The translations under genes and the position numbers were made by a program. Shown here piece after piece: positions 8,793 through 18,020 of a stretch of 49,452 nucleotides of DNA (its first letter is position 1; each line of letters starts with the position of its first letter). Below the pieces are notes generated by a model. It searched no databases. It saw nothing but the letters and a program-made list of their open reading frames with translations, and had not been told where the DNA came from. The DNA lies in assembly GCA_026391005.1 (NCBI GenBank), contig JAPLEV010000041.1:1-49452 (forward strand), written 5' to 3'. The stretch comes from Flavobacteriia bacterium (lineage in GTDB: Bacteria; Bacteroidota; Bacteroidia; Flavobacteriales_D; Crocinitomicaceae).

Positions 8793-9542
8793 TTATTTTT
8801 TTGGATAAAATAGTTTAGGCTTTACAATCCCCCATCTTGCCATTCGGTAACTAATTGAAACCCCTATAACGCCTAGGCCATATTGAACAGAGCGTTTAAA
8901 ATTTATGGAGGAAGCTTCTTCAAAATATTTTGTAGGGCAGGTAATTTCTCCGATTTCAAAACCCGCATAAAATATCTGAGCCAACATTTGATTATCAAAA
9001 ATAAAGTCATCAGAATTACTTTCGATATCAATTTTATCAAAAATTTCTTTTGAGAAAGCACGGTATCCGGTATGGTATTCTGAAAGTTTTTGCCCCAATA
9101 AAATATTCTGTCCTAAGGTCAAAAAACGATTCGCAATATATTTATATAAAGGCATCCCCCCTTTCCTTGCCCCTTTACCTAGAATCCTAGATCCCATAAC
9201 AACAGGATATACATCAAAGGCAATTACAGCGGAAAGCGAATGAATTAACTTTGGGGTGTACTGATAATCAGGATGCAACATTATAATAATATCCGCGTTA
9301 AGACTCAGCGCTTTTTCATAACATGATTTTTGATTACCACCATAACCCCTATTATTTTCATGACGAATCAAATGTTTTATACCCAATTTTTTTCCCAATT
9401 CAGTTGTAGCATCCTTGCTCGCATCATCAACCAAAACAACTTCATCAACGATATCAAAAGGGATTTCTTTGTAGGTTATTTCCAAGGTTTCCGCTGCATT
9501 GTAAGCAGGAAGTACCACACATATCTTTTTTCCGTTGAGCAT
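8793..9542 (-). CDS. Glycosyltransferase family 2 (DPM1-like)
   Basis: Starting at MLNGKKICVVLPAYN (ATG at 9540-9542; the upstream ATG at 9575 would add 11 unlikely residues), the enzyme has the GT-A core: CVVLPAYNAAETL, EVVLVDDASKDAT and a GYGGNQ segment, followed by IIMLHPDYQYTPKLI at the site where DPM-type enzymes carry D-x-D, here HPDY. KLSEYHTGYRAF (about 155-166) matches the acceptor-side conserved motif, with an Asp-rich NSDDFIFDNQM after it. There are no clear membrane helices, so it should be cytosolic or peripheral. The donor is probably a nucleotide sugar and the acceptor a polyprenyl phosphate or a nascent glycan. The gene precedes ettA on the same strand, 30 bases apart. Confidence 0.85.
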   Translation of the reverse strand: MLNGKKICVVLPAYNAAETLEITYKEIPFDIVDEVVLVDDASKDATTELGKKLGIKHLIRHENNRGYGGNQKSCYEKALSLNADIIIMLHPDYQYTPKLIHSLSAVIAFDVYPVVMGSRILGKGARKGGMPLYKYIANRFLTLGQNILLGQKLSEYHTGYRAFSKEIFDKIDIESNSDDFIFDNQMLAQIFYAGFEIGEITCPTKYFEEASSINFKRSVQYGLGVIGVSISYRMARWGIVKPKLFYPKK

Positions 9543-9647
9543 ATACAAATTTAAGTATCTTTTATTGAACAGCAAGAAGAATTTATAAATTGAAAAAAAT
9601 GCAAAAAATCTATAAAAAAATGAACGTCGTACCTTGAAAGAAATAAT

Positions 9648-9655
9648 TACATTTG
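9648..9655 (+). promoter_or_regulatory. Likely -7 promoter box of the fur-purA operon
   Basis: TACATTTG matches TAnnTTTG and lies 22 bases upstream of the TTG start codon of fur, leaving a short leader. A TTG occurs at 9634-9636 but only 11 bases upstream, closer than the usual -33 spacing. Confidence 0.5.
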
Positions 9656-9677
9656 TGCTTATACGAAAAGATTACAA

Positions 9678-10112
9678 TTGGAACTTCAACTTAAAGTTAA
9701 AAGCATTTTCGCAGCTTATTTAGCACAAAACGGGCATAGAAAAACACCCGAGCGCTATGCAATTTTATCTGAAATTTACAATTACAATGGACATTTTGAT
9801 ATTGAAACATTGTACATCAATATGAAAAACAATAATTACCGCGTTTCAAGAGCAACTTTATATAATACAATAGATTTATTACTTGCATGTAATTTAGTAA
9901 CGAAGCACCAATTTGGAAAAAACTTAGCACAGTTTGAAAAATCACATGGTTCTAAACAGCATGACCATTTAATTTTCACAGACACTAATGAGGTAAAAGA
10001 ATTTTGTGACCCAAGAATACAACAAATAAAAACTACTATAGAGGGCTTATTCGATGTTGAAATCCAGCATCATTCGCTTTATTTTTATGGTGTAAAAAAA
10101 GATAAAAAATGA
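9678..10112 (+). CDS. fur: Fur family transcriptional regulator
   Basis: This winged-helix metal-responsive repressor controls iron uptake or related regulons. [13 protein letters not shown] (about 22-34) and [12 protein letters not shown] with [12 protein letters not shown] form the DNA-binding half; [13 protein letters not shown] (about 89-101) is the metal-sensing hinge with its His cluster. The two CxxC pairs that hold structural zinc in the classical Fur are absent: [12 protein letters not shown] stands where C-x-x-C-G-x-V-x-E-F would be, a form I know from other Bacteroidota. The start is TTG at 9678; no in-frame ATG exists near enough to keep the N-terminal helix. The gene overlaps the STAS gene by 4 bases (ATGA), so they are translated together, and a -7 box lies just upstream. 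Confidence 0.85.
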   Translation: MELQLKVKSIFAAYLAQNGHRKTPERYAILSEIYNYNGHFDIETLYINMKNNNYRVSRATLYNTIDLLLACNLVTKHQFGKNLAQFEKSHGSKQHDHLIFTDTNEVKEFCDPRIQQIKTTIEGLFDVEIQHHSLYFYGVKKDKK

Positions 10113-10438
10113 TTGAATTTAGTATTTCTTCAAAAGATGTGACCTGTTTAACTATTACAGGTAAAATATTATCAGACGCGGATATTGCTCCGATGCGAAC
10201 TGAAATGGAAACAATCGAAAATTGGAAAATCATTATCGATTTAACTGAACTCACGCATACCAATTCAAGTGGTATAGCTTTTATGATAAAAATACTGACT
10301 AAATCAAGAATTAATGCTGGTGATACAGTTTTATTAAATCCGAATGCAGGGTTAAGCAAGCTGTTTGAGATTACTAAAATTCACGAGGTTTTTAGTATTT
10401 ATGATTCTTTAGATTCAGCAAAAAATCATTTTAATTAG
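10109..10438 (+). CDS. STAS-domain protein (anti-sigma factor antagonist-like)
   Basis: The 109 residues make one STAS domain: beta strand [20 protein letters not shown], then [29 protein letters not shown], where the Ser pair in NSSGI is at the usual phosphorylation site of SpoIIAA-like antagonists, then [21 protein letters not shown]. In the classical scheme the unphosphorylated form binds an anti-sigma kinase; no such kinase or sigma factor is encoded in this window. The ATG overlaps the fur stop, and purA starts 6 bases after it, so it is in the fur-purA operon. Partner unknown. Confidence 0.85.
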   Translation: MIEFSISSKDVTCLTITGKILSDADIAPMRTEMETIENWKIIIDLTELTHTNSSGIAFMIKILTKSRINAGDTVLLNPNAGLSKLFEITKIHEVFSIYDSLDSAKNHFN

Positions 10439-10444
10439 TTGTAG

Positions 10445-11713
10445 ATGAAAGTTGATGTATTATTAGGTCTTCAATGGGGAGATGAAGGAAAAGGAAAAAT
10501 TGTTGATGTTTTTACGCCGCAATACGATATAATTGCTCGCTTTCAAGGCGGTCCAAACGCAGGTCACACACTCGAGTTTGAAGGTATAAAACATGTACTG
10601 CATACTATTCCATCGGGAATTTTCAGAGAAGGTGTTATTAATTTAGTTGGCAATGGTGTTGTTATCGACCCTGTCATTTTTAAAGGTGAGCTTGATAAAT
10701 TAGCACCATTCAACATCGATTTTAAAAAGCGTTTATTTATTTCTAAAAAAGCACACCTAATTTTACCAACTCACAAATTATTAGATGCAGCATCAGAAAC
10801 CTCGAAAGGAAAAAACAAAATTGGTTCTACCTTGAAAGGAATTGGTCCAACCTACATGGATAAGACGGGGAGAAATGGCTTGCGTGTTGGTGATATATTC
10901 TCACCTAATTTTAAAGAAAAATACCAAACATTAATCGATAAACATATCGGTATACTTTCAAACTATGATAATTTTGACTTTGACCTTGCATCCTTAGAGA
11001 AGGAATGGATGATTGGAGTAGATGTGATAAAATCCTTAGATGCGGTTGACAGCGAACATTTTTTAAATAACGCCTTGTTGTCAGGAAAAAAGATACTAGC
11101 AGAAGGTGCACAAGGAACAATGCTTGATATTGATTTTGGAACCTATCCATTTGTTACTTCGTCCAATACTGTTACTGCAGGCACATGCACCGGTTTAGGA
11201 ATTGCTCCAAATAAAATTGGAAGCGTTATCGGGATTTTCAAAGCATACTGTACGCGCGTTGGTAGCGGTCCTTTCCCAACGGAATTATTGGATGAAGTAG
11301 GTGAAAGTATTCGTCAGGAAGGCCGTGAATTTGGCTCAACAACCGGAAGACCTCGACGTTGCGGTTGGATTGACTTAGTTCAACTCAAGTATGCCATCAT
11401 GATCAATGGTGTAACAGAGCTAAGTATGATGAAAGCTGATGTACTTAGTATTTTTGACCACATAAAAATTTGTACACACTACGAGATAGATGGTGAAAAA
11501 ATTAGTGAATTCCCATATGACGTAAACGACTTAGATATTACACCAATTTACATAGAAATGAAGGGTTGGAAAGAAGATCTAACTTCTTTAAAGCGCTATG
11601 AAGATTCGCCAGAAGCACTTAAAAACTATGTTTTATTCTTGGAAAAGGAATTAAATGTTCCTATTTCATTAGTATCTGTTGGTCCAGATCGGCAGCAAAC
11701 ACTTTTAAAGTAA
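10445..11713 (+). CDS. purA: Adenylosuccinate synthase
   Basis: Purine synthesis enzyme joining IMP and aspartate with GTP to make adenylosuccinate, the first committed step to AMP. The N-terminal GLQWGDEGKGK (8-18) is the GTP/IMP loop with the catalytic Asp13, and GGPNAGHT gives His41. TLKGIGPTYMDKTGRNGLRVGD, the GTMLDIDFGTYPFVTSSNT segment, and STTGRPRRCGWIDLVQLKYA near residue 300 are all family hallmarks. Length 422 is standard and no residue looks missing. It sits between STAS (6 bases) and the OstA-like gene (1 base), i.e. in one operon with fur. Confidence 0.97.
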   Translation: MKVDVLLGLQWGDEGKGKIVDVFTPQYDIIARFQGGPNAGHTLEFEGIKHVLHTIPSGIFREGVINLVGNGVVIDPVIFKGELDKLAPFNIDFKKRLFISKKAHLILPTHKLLDAASETSKGKNKIGSTLKGIGPTYMDKTGRNGLRVGDIFSPNFKEKYQTLIDKHIGILSNYDNFDFDLASLEKEWMIGVDVIKSLDAVDSEHFLNNALLSGKKILAEGAQGTMLDIDFGTYPFVTSSNTVTAGTCTGLGIAPNKIGSVIGIFKAYCTRVGSGPFPTELLDEVGESIRQEGREFGSTTGRPRRCGWIDLVQLKYAIMINGVTELSMMKADVLSIFDHIKICTHYEIDGEKISEFPYDVNDLDITPIYIEMKGWKEDLTSLKRYEDSPEALKNYVLFLEKELNVPISLVSVGPDRQQTLLK

Positions 11714-11714
11714 T

Positions 11715-13256
11715 ATGTTTAACCCTCCTAGAATAAAGTTATATGCGTTCTTTTTGAGCGCATTTTTTTTTAGGGGATTTCTTATTGCCCAAAGCAATAT
11801 ATTAGAACTTTTACCTGGAACCGAAAAAATAATTTTCGATGAAAAATCAGGTGCAAATCGACTTATAGGAACTGTAAGCTTCACTTATCAGGGCAATACT
11901 ATGTTTTGTGATTCAGCGCACTATGATGAAAAAAGAAAAATTGTCCATGCCTATGGAAATGTGCACATTACAAAAAACAATATAAATTTATTTTGTGACT
12001 CACTTTTATATTTGGGGACTAATAAATTTGCGAAACTTTGGGGACATGTTAGGATACGCGATAAAGAATACAAAATAGCAACCGATTCAATGGACTATGA
12101 TGCAAAAAGTGGACGTGCAACCTACAAAAACTTTGGTCGAATTGAGAGTATTATATCAAACGAGATCATTACTAGTAAATATGGTTATTTCTACCCCTCT
12201 GTAGGAAGTTTTTTTTTTAGCGGAAAAGTCTTTTATAAAAAAGAGGATCTAACAATGACTACCGATACGCTTCAATTTGCCTATGAAAAACAAATCACAC
12301 AATTCTTTGGTCCAACCGAAATAAAAAATGACAGCATAACTATTAATTGTGAGCGTGGCTGGTACCATGTACAAAAAGAAGAAGGGAACCTTTATCAAAA
12401 TGTTTCTATCGCTCAAAGAAATCGTCTAGTTGTTTGCGATACCGCATTTTACGCCTCAAAGCCAGCGATTTTTACCGCAAGAGGAAAGGTTCATGTAGAT
12501 GATAATCAAAAAAAGCAATATTTAATTAGTGATGTTTTTTATAGCAATAAATCAATTGGCAAGACCTACATTACAGGAAAAGCAATTGCGATCCAAGTAA
12601 ATTCTAAGGACAGTATTTATCTGCATGCCGATACGCTAACTATTTATGAGGATTCTATAGGAAATGCTATTGCTATGACAGGAAACAAAAACGTTAGGAT
12701 TTTCAGCCAAGCTATTCAAGGTATAGCAGATTCTGCTTTTTACAACAATGTAAATGGCCAACTTACATTAGGCAAATCGCCGATAATTTGGTCTAAAAAT
12801 GCCCAACTTAAAGGTGATACGATTATCGTTTTCATGAAAGATAGTATTATAAATAAAGCATTGATTATTGGAAAAGCATCCGCTATAATGGAATTAGATA
12901 GTGGTTTATATTACAATCAACTTTCAGGCAGAAAAATTACCGCACGGTTTGAAAACAATGAATTACAGCGAGCTGATATGAATGGAAATGCTTGGACGAT
13001 TTTATACCCCATTGAAGAAACCAAAACTGACTCAACATTTATAAAAAAGCGGCTCGGTTTAAATAGATTATATGCTTCCGACTTGCGCGTTTCCCTAGCG
13101 GATAGTGAGGTTAGAAGCATTACCTATTTTGATAAACCGGATGGTGTCTTTTACCCTATGGGACAAATAAAAGAACAAGAAAAGTTTATTGTTGGATTTC
13201 AATGGCTAATTACAAAAAGACCAAAAGATCCATTTACAATGATTTTACGCGACTAA
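11715..13256 (+). CDS. OstA-like organic solvent tolerance protein (LptA/LptD-N related)
   Basis: A signal peptide (KLYAFFLSAFFFRGFLIAQS) leads into a beta-jellyroll/OstA region built of repeated 'G.v...D.a.Y....' strands such as GTVSFTYQGNTMFCDSAHYD, AYGNVHITKNNINLFCDSLLY and YDAKSGRATYKNFG. These are the LptA/OstA-type periplasmic fold that carries lipopolysaccharide to the outer membrane. At 513 residues it is longer than LptA and lacks the barrel of LptD. It follows purA by one base, an arrangement common in Flavobacteriales, and its last 4 bases overlap the convergent rel gene stop. Function by family. Confidence 0.8.
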   Translation: MFNPPRIKLYAFFLSAFFFRGFLIAQSNILELLPGTEKIIFDEKSGANRLIGTVSFTYQGNTMFCDSAHYDEKRKIVHAYGNVHITKNNINLFCDSLLYLGTNKFAKLWGHVRIRDKEYKIATDSMDYDAKSGRATYKNFGRIESIISNEIITSKYGYFYPSVGSFFFSGKVFYKKEDLTMTTDTLQFAYEKQITQFFGPTEIKNDSITINCERGWYHVQKEEGNLYQNVSIAQRNRLVVCDTAFYASKPAIFTARGKVHVDDNQKKQYLISDVFYSNKSIGKTYITGKAIAIQVNSKDSIYLHADTLTIYEDSIGNAIAMTGNKNVRIFSQAIQGIADSAFYNNVNGQLTLGKSPIIWSKNAQLKGDTIIVFMKDSIINKALIIGKASAIMELDSGLYYNQLSGRKITARFENNELQRADMNGNAWTILYPIEETKTDSTFIKKRLGLNRLYASDLRVSLADSEVRSITYFDKPDGVFYPMGQIKEQEKFIVGFQWLITKRPKDPFTMILRD

Positions 13257-15493
13257 ATATCAATATCAAAGTCTTCGGTATCCCAACGCACGACACGTTG
13301 AACACCCTCTATTTCCTCAAACTTTCTGGTAAGTAATTCCAAATGCTTGGTATCTAAAACTAATACACGAATATGTCCCTCAAAAATACCATCTGTTGTG
13401 TCAAACGAGATACTTTTCATATTTACTTTATTTTCTTTGGAAATAATTTCAGTTAATTTATTGACTAAGCCCATTCGATCAATTCCAATAATTTTGATGG
13501 CGGCTACCCTTTCCACTTCATGTTTAGATTTCCAAGTTGCCTTAATGCATCGATAAGCATATTTTGACATTAGGTGCACAGAGTTAGGGCAATTAGATCG
13601 ATGAATTTTTATTCCTTGAGAAATCGTAATAAACCCAAATACATTATCCCCTGGAATTGGATTACAACAGTTAGACATTTGATAATCAAAACCCTTAAAA
13701 TCATCGCCAATTAATATAATATCCTTTTTGGTATTAATTCCCTGCGAGTTAATAGATGCCTCATCAATTACCTTTCTTTTTGGCTTTAAATCCTTTTTTG
13801 GGTATCTAAAAACGCCATTTGAAATCTCAATTTCGCGCAATTTTGATAATTCAATTTTTCCTTTTGCAATTCGATAATATAATTCAGTAGCAGACCCTGT
13901 GGCAAAATGCTTTTCTAAAAAGGTAATATTTTCAGCTGTATAATGAATATTAAACTGTTTAAATTTCCTCGCCAAAATCTCTTTCCCATCACTGGCAATT
14001 AGTTTTCTTTCCTCGTTTAATGATGCCTTGATTTTTTGTTTGGCTCTTGCGGAAACCACAAATTTTAACCAATCTTCATTTGGTTTTTGTTTAGAGGATG
14101 TAATGATTTCCAATTGGTCGCCATTGTTTAGCTGATAGCTAAGCGGAACCAACCGATTATTAACTTTTGCTCCGATACATTTATCGCCAATATCCGAATG
14201 GATATCATAAGCAAAATCTAAAATTGTAGCACCAATAGGAAGTACCCGAAGTTCTCCTTTTGGTGTAAAAATATAAATTTCATCATTGAATAAATTCAAT
14301 TTGAATTCATTTACAAAGTCGAGTGCATTGGTATCGGGATTCTCCAAAAGTGAACGGACTTCAGAAATCCACCGATCAAATTTACTATCATCACCTTTTG
14401 ACTCCTTGTATTTATAATGCGCTGCGAGTCCTTTTTCAGCTATTTCATCCATTCTTTTTGAACGTATTTGAACCTCGACCCAACGTCCTTGGGGCGACAT
14501 AACAGTTGTATGTAAGGATTCATACCCATTGGCACGCGGTGTCGAAATCCAATCCCTTAAACGATCCGGACTTGGTTGATAATAATCAGTAACAATACTA
14601 TAAATACGCCAACAATCCGGTTTTTCTAATTCCGGTGGAGTTTCAATAATGATCCGAATGGCAAACACATCAAATACCTCTTCAAAAGGTATTTCTTTGG
14701 TCTGCATTTTGCGCCAGATTGACGAAACTGATTTCGTTCGTGCAATAATATCAAAAACATAACCTTCATGCAACAAATCCTGTTTTATTGGAGACATAAA
14801 CCGACGAATAAATCGTGTTCTAACGTCCTGCGTACTTTTTAGCTGATTTTGAATTAAGGTATAAACACCCGGTTCACAATACTTTAGTGAGAGGTCCTCT
14901 AATTCGGTTTTAATAGAATACAGACCGAAACGATGCGCAAGTGGAGCATATAAAAACTTTGTTTCGGATGCTATTCGTAATTGCTTATCTGCCGGCATAC
15001 TACCGAGTGTCCGCATATTATGCAAACGATCGGCTAATTTGATTAAAACAACCCTAAAATCATCACTAATAGTAAGAATCATTTTCCTGAAATTTTCCGC
15101 TTGAATGGATGCATTCTCGTCGAATACTTCAGGTATTTTTGTTAAGCCATTAATTATTTTTCGAGCCCGTTCACCAAACATATCCTCAATATCCTCTAAG
15201 GTAATGTGGGTATCCTCAACGGTATCATGCAATAGAGCACAGACAATTGCAGAGATATCGAGCCCCATTTCTTCGGCACAAATTCTTGCAACAGAAATTG
15301 GATGATAGATATATGGCTCTCCGGATTTTCTACGCATATCTTTATGCGCTTCTAAAGCCAAATCAAACGCTTTTCGAATCAATCGAGTATCATCTTTTGT
15401 TCTGTCCTTTAAAGAGCGTAGCAAACCCCGAAACGCAACTAATATCTCCTTGCGTTCTTTTTCGACATCATACATATCAGGTAATATATCCAT
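13253..15493 (-). CDS. Bifunctional (p)ppGpp synthetase/hydrolase (RelA/SpoT)
   Basis: Makes and degrades the stringent-response alarmone. Domains in order: HD hydrolase with YHPISVA (63-69) and HDTVEDT (89-95), DRLHNMRTL near 160; synthetase with ARTKSVSSIWRKM, VFDVFAIRII and RLRDWISTPRANGYESLHT, whose RxRD motif is the Mn-type (hydrolase-competent) version of RxKD; TGS (IYIFTPKGELRVLPIGATI); a Cys/His region CCNPIPGD; and a C-terminal ACT domain. All hydrolase residues are present, so this is probably the only long Rel enzyme of the genome. It overlaps the fully convergent ostA-like gene by 4 bases and starts directly at the stop of fumarylacetoacetase. Confidence 0.93.
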   Translation of the reverse strand: MDILPDMYDVEKERKEILVAFRGLLRSLKDRTKDDTRLIRKAFDLALEAHKDMRRKSGEPYIYHPISVARICAEEMGLDISAIVCALLHDTVEDTHITLEDIEDMFGERARKIINGLTKIPEVFDENASIQAENFRKMILTISDDFRVVLIKLADRLHNMRTLGSMPADKQLRIASETKFLYAPLAHRFGLYSIKTELEDLSLKYCEPGVYTLIQNQLKSTQDVRTRFIRRFMSPIKQDLLHEGYVFDIIARTKSVSSIWRKMQTKEIPFEEVFDVFAIRIIIETPPELEKPDCWRIYSIVTDYYQPSPDRLRDWISTPRANGYESLHTTVMSPQGRWVEVQIRSKRMDEIAEKGLAAHYKYKESKGDDSKFDRWISEVRSLLENPDTNALDFVNEFKLNLFNDEIYIFTPKGELRVLPIGATILDFAYDIHSDIGDKCIGAKVNNRLVPLSYQLNNGDQLEIITSSKQKPNEDWLKFVVSARAKQKIKASLNEERKLIASDGKEILARKFKQFNIHYTAENITFLEKHFATGSATELYYRIAKGKIELSKLREIEISNGVFRYPKKDLKPKRKVIDEASINSQGINTKKDIILIGDDFKGFDYQMSNCCNPIPGDNVFGFITISQGIKIHRSNCPNSVHLMSKYAYRCIKATWKSKHEVERVAAIKIIGIDRMGLVNKLTEIISKENKVNMKSISFDTTDGIFEGHIRVLVLDTKHLELLTRKFEEIEGVQRVVRWDTEDFDIDI

Positions 15494-16765
15494 CTACTTT
15501 GCTGGCAATAATTTTCCTTTTACCTCACCGAATCCGATTCTAATGCTAGCATTTTGGCAATACCCCCGCATAACCACTGTATCACCATCTAAAATAAAAC
15601 GACGTTGCGAGCCATCTGCTAGGGTTAAGGGTTTTGTTCCTTTCCATGCTAATTCTAACATAGATCCATACGAACCTTCAGTTGGTCCAGAAATAGTTCC
15701 CGATCCCATTAAGTCGCCAACTCTAACATTACAGCCATTGACCGTGTGATGCGCTAATTGCTGAGCCATTGTCCAATACATATATTTGAAATTGGATTGA
15801 CAAATTTCAGTTTCTTCATTTGACTCCGTTGCGATAGCAACTTGCAAATTAATATCATATGAATCTTTTCCTGAACCCGCAAGATACGCAAGTACTTCGG
15901 GCGATTGAATTGGACTTTCAACACGAAATGGCTGCAAGGCGTCTAAAGTAACAATCCAAGCTGACATCGTTGAAACAAAATTTTTGGCTAAAAATGGACC
16001 CAAAGGAACATATTCCCATTTCTGGATATCCCTTGCCGACCAATCATTAAAAAGGCAAAGTCCGAAAATGTAATCATCTGCTTCAGCAATAGATATCGAA
16101 TCCCCAAGTGCTTTGCCGTCAAACGTAACAAAACCCATTTCTAATTCAAAATCAATTTGGCGAGAAGCTGAAAAGATAGGGTCTTCGTCGTCATTTGGTT
16201 TTATTTGACCTTTTGGTCTATGGAAAGGAGTCCCTGAAACAACTACAGAAGAAGCCCTGCCATGATAACCAACTGGAATCCACAACCAATTTGGAAGTAG
16301 CGCATTAGCAGGATCTCTAAACATTACCCCAACATTTGTGGCGTGCTCTTTACTGGAATAAAAATCGGTGTAATCTCCAATCTGAATTGGCAAAAGCATT
16401 TCAACTGAGTCAAGCGAATACAAAAAGGAACCATGGACTTCCATTTTATCACGAAGGAGAGAATTATCACTCTGGAACAAAGAAGATATGCTATTTCTTA
16501 GCTCTCTTACCGCTAACTTTCCTTTTTTCATTAATGAATTGAGGAATGAAGCGTCAAAATCCATTGCGTCAAAAGTTAAAGATTCGAAGTAACCAAGCTT
16601 GTATAATTCGAATAAGTCGATTACTGAATCCCCTATACGCGTTGCAACTCGAGGAGACTTACCTTCTAATTTAATAATCCCGAAGGGAATATTTTGAATC
16701 GGAAAATCAGAATGTTCAGGAACAGGAATCCATGACCTTAAATGTGCTTGATTTGCTGTAATCAT
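15494..16765 (-). CDS. fahA: Fumarylacetoacetase
   Basis: The last step of tyrosine and phenylalanine degradation, splitting fumarylacetoacetate into fumarate and acetoacetate. Active-site features line up with the mammalian enzyme: DFYSSKEHATNVG (metal Asp and catalytic His), PVGYHGRASSVVVSG, QIDFELEMGFV (the two metal Glu), LFNDWSARDIQKWEYVPLGPFLAKNF (metal Asp and Lys/Trp), and a Gly-rich GDLMGSGTISGP. Length 423 fits the family. It lies directly upstream of rel with no gap and downstream of ychF (17 bases); no other tyrosine-degradation gene is in the window. Confidence 0.95.
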   Translation of the reverse strand: MITANQAHLRSWIPVPEHSDFPIQNIPFGIIKLEGKSPRVATRIGDSVIDLFELYKLGYFESLTFDAMDFDASFLNSLMKKGKLAVRELRNSISSLFQSDNSLLRDKMEVHGSFLYSLDSVEMLLPIQIGDYTDFYSSKEHATNVGVMFRDPANALLPNWLWIPVGYHGRASSVVVSGTPFHRPKGQIKPNDDEDPIFSASRQIDFELEMGFVTFDGKALGDSISIAEADDYIFGLCLFNDWSARDIQKWEYVPLGPFLAKNFVSTMSAWIVTLDALQPFRVESPIQSPEVLAYLAGSGKDSYDINLQVAIATESNEETEICQSNFKYMYWTMAQQLAHHTVNGCNVRVGDLMGSGTISGPTEGSYGSMLELAWKGTKPLTLADGSQRRFILDGDTVVMRGYCQNASIRIGFGEVKGKLLPAK

Positions 16766-16782
16766 ATTTGATAGATAATAAA

Positions 16783-17880
16783 TTAAACATTAAATCGAAA
16801 ATGCATAATGTCGCCATCTTCAACAATATATTCCTTGCCTTCCACCTTAAATTTACCCGCTTCTTTGACGGCATTTTCGGAACCTAAGGTAGTAAAATCC
16901 GCGTATTTCATAACCTCGGCGCGAATAAATCCTTTCTCAAAATCAGTATGAATAACACTTGCTGCTTGCGGGGCAGTCATTCCCTTGTAAATTGTCCAAG
17001 CCCTTACCTCTTTTACACCCGCGGTAAAATACGTTTGTAAATTAAGTAATGAATATGCTGAACGGATCAATCGATTTACGCCAGGCTCCTCCAGTCCTAA
17101 TTCATCTAAAAACATCTGGCGTTCATCGTAGGTCTCTAGTTCCGTAATATCAGCTTCAATTTTTGCTCCGATAACCAATACCTCTGCATTTTCATTAGCA
17201 ATTGCAACTTTTACTTGTTCAACATACTGATTACCTTTTTTTACTGACGCCTCATCTACATTGCATAGGTAAAGGACCGGCTTTGAAGTAATCAACTGAA
17301 ATTTCTTAATGATTTCGATTTCATCTTTAGAGAAATCTAATCCTCTGACTGAAATTCCCTTTTCTAAACCCTCCTTAATTTTTAATGAGAGTTCATTTTC
17401 TTTTAAAGAATCTTTATCACCAGATTTTAATACACGCGCTAAGGAACTCAGTTTTTTATCGATTGATTCTAGGTCTTTAAGTTGGAGCTCAATATCTATT
17501 ATTTCTTTATCTCTAACAGGATTTACACTCCCATCAACATGAATAATATTTCCATCATCAAAGCACCTTAGCACATGGATAATCGCATCCGTTTCGCGAA
17601 TATTTGCCAAAAATTGATTGCCTAAGCCCTCCCCTTTTGAAGCACCTTTTACAAGGCCGGCAATATCAACAATTTCCATTGTAGTTGGAACTACACGTTG
17701 CGGTAACACAATACTTTCAAGTTTTTCTAAACGAGGATCGGGGATCGTTATGGTACCTATATTAGGTTCAATAGTACAAAAAGGAAAGTTTGCGGCCTGC
17801 GCTTTTGCATTTGACAAACAATTAAACAAGGTTGATTTTCCAACATTTGGCAAACCTACAATTCCACATTTTAAAGACAT
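16783..17880 (-). CDS. ychF: Redox-regulated ATPase YchF
   Basis: An Obg-like P-loop NTPase that binds ATP rather than GTP and associates with the ribosome. G1 GLPNVGKST (9-17) opens the protein, ANFPFCTIEPNIG and DIAGLVKGASKGEGLGNQFL follow, G4 is NVDE in place of NKxD, which explains the ATP preference. A coiled-coil insertion (IDIELQLKDLESIDKKL) precedes the C-terminal TGS domain ending FRFNV. Length 365 is typical. It heads the minus-strand group ychF, fahA, rel, and is divergent from the M28 peptidase. Confidence 0.96.
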   Translation of the reverse strand: MSLKCGIVGLPNVGKSTLFNCLSNAKAQAANFPFCTIEPNIGTITIPDPRLEKLESIVLPQRVVPTTMEIVDIAGLVKGASKGEGLGNQFLANIRETDAIIHVLRCFDDGNIIHVDGSVNPVRDKEIIDIELQLKDLESIDKKLSSLARVLKSGDKDSLKENELSLKIKEGLEKGISVRGLDFSKDEIEIIKKFQLITSKPVLYLCNVDEASVKKGNQYVEQVKVAIANENAEVLVIGAKIEADITELETYDERQMFLDELGLEEPGVNRLIRSAYSLLNLQTYFTAGVKEVRAWTIYKGMTAPQAASVIHTDFEKGFIRAEVMKYADFTTLGSENAVKEAGKFKVEGKEYIVEDGDIMHFRFNV

Positions 17881-18020
17881 AAAAATTATTTAAATGCAAA
17901 GATAATAATTCGCATCGTTTTAGGGGAATTATGCCTTGGTAATTGGTATCTTTTAGCAAGATTATTGACGGTAAGATTCAAATAAAAATATGAAAATCGT
18001 ATATTCGTAAAAAAATAAAC

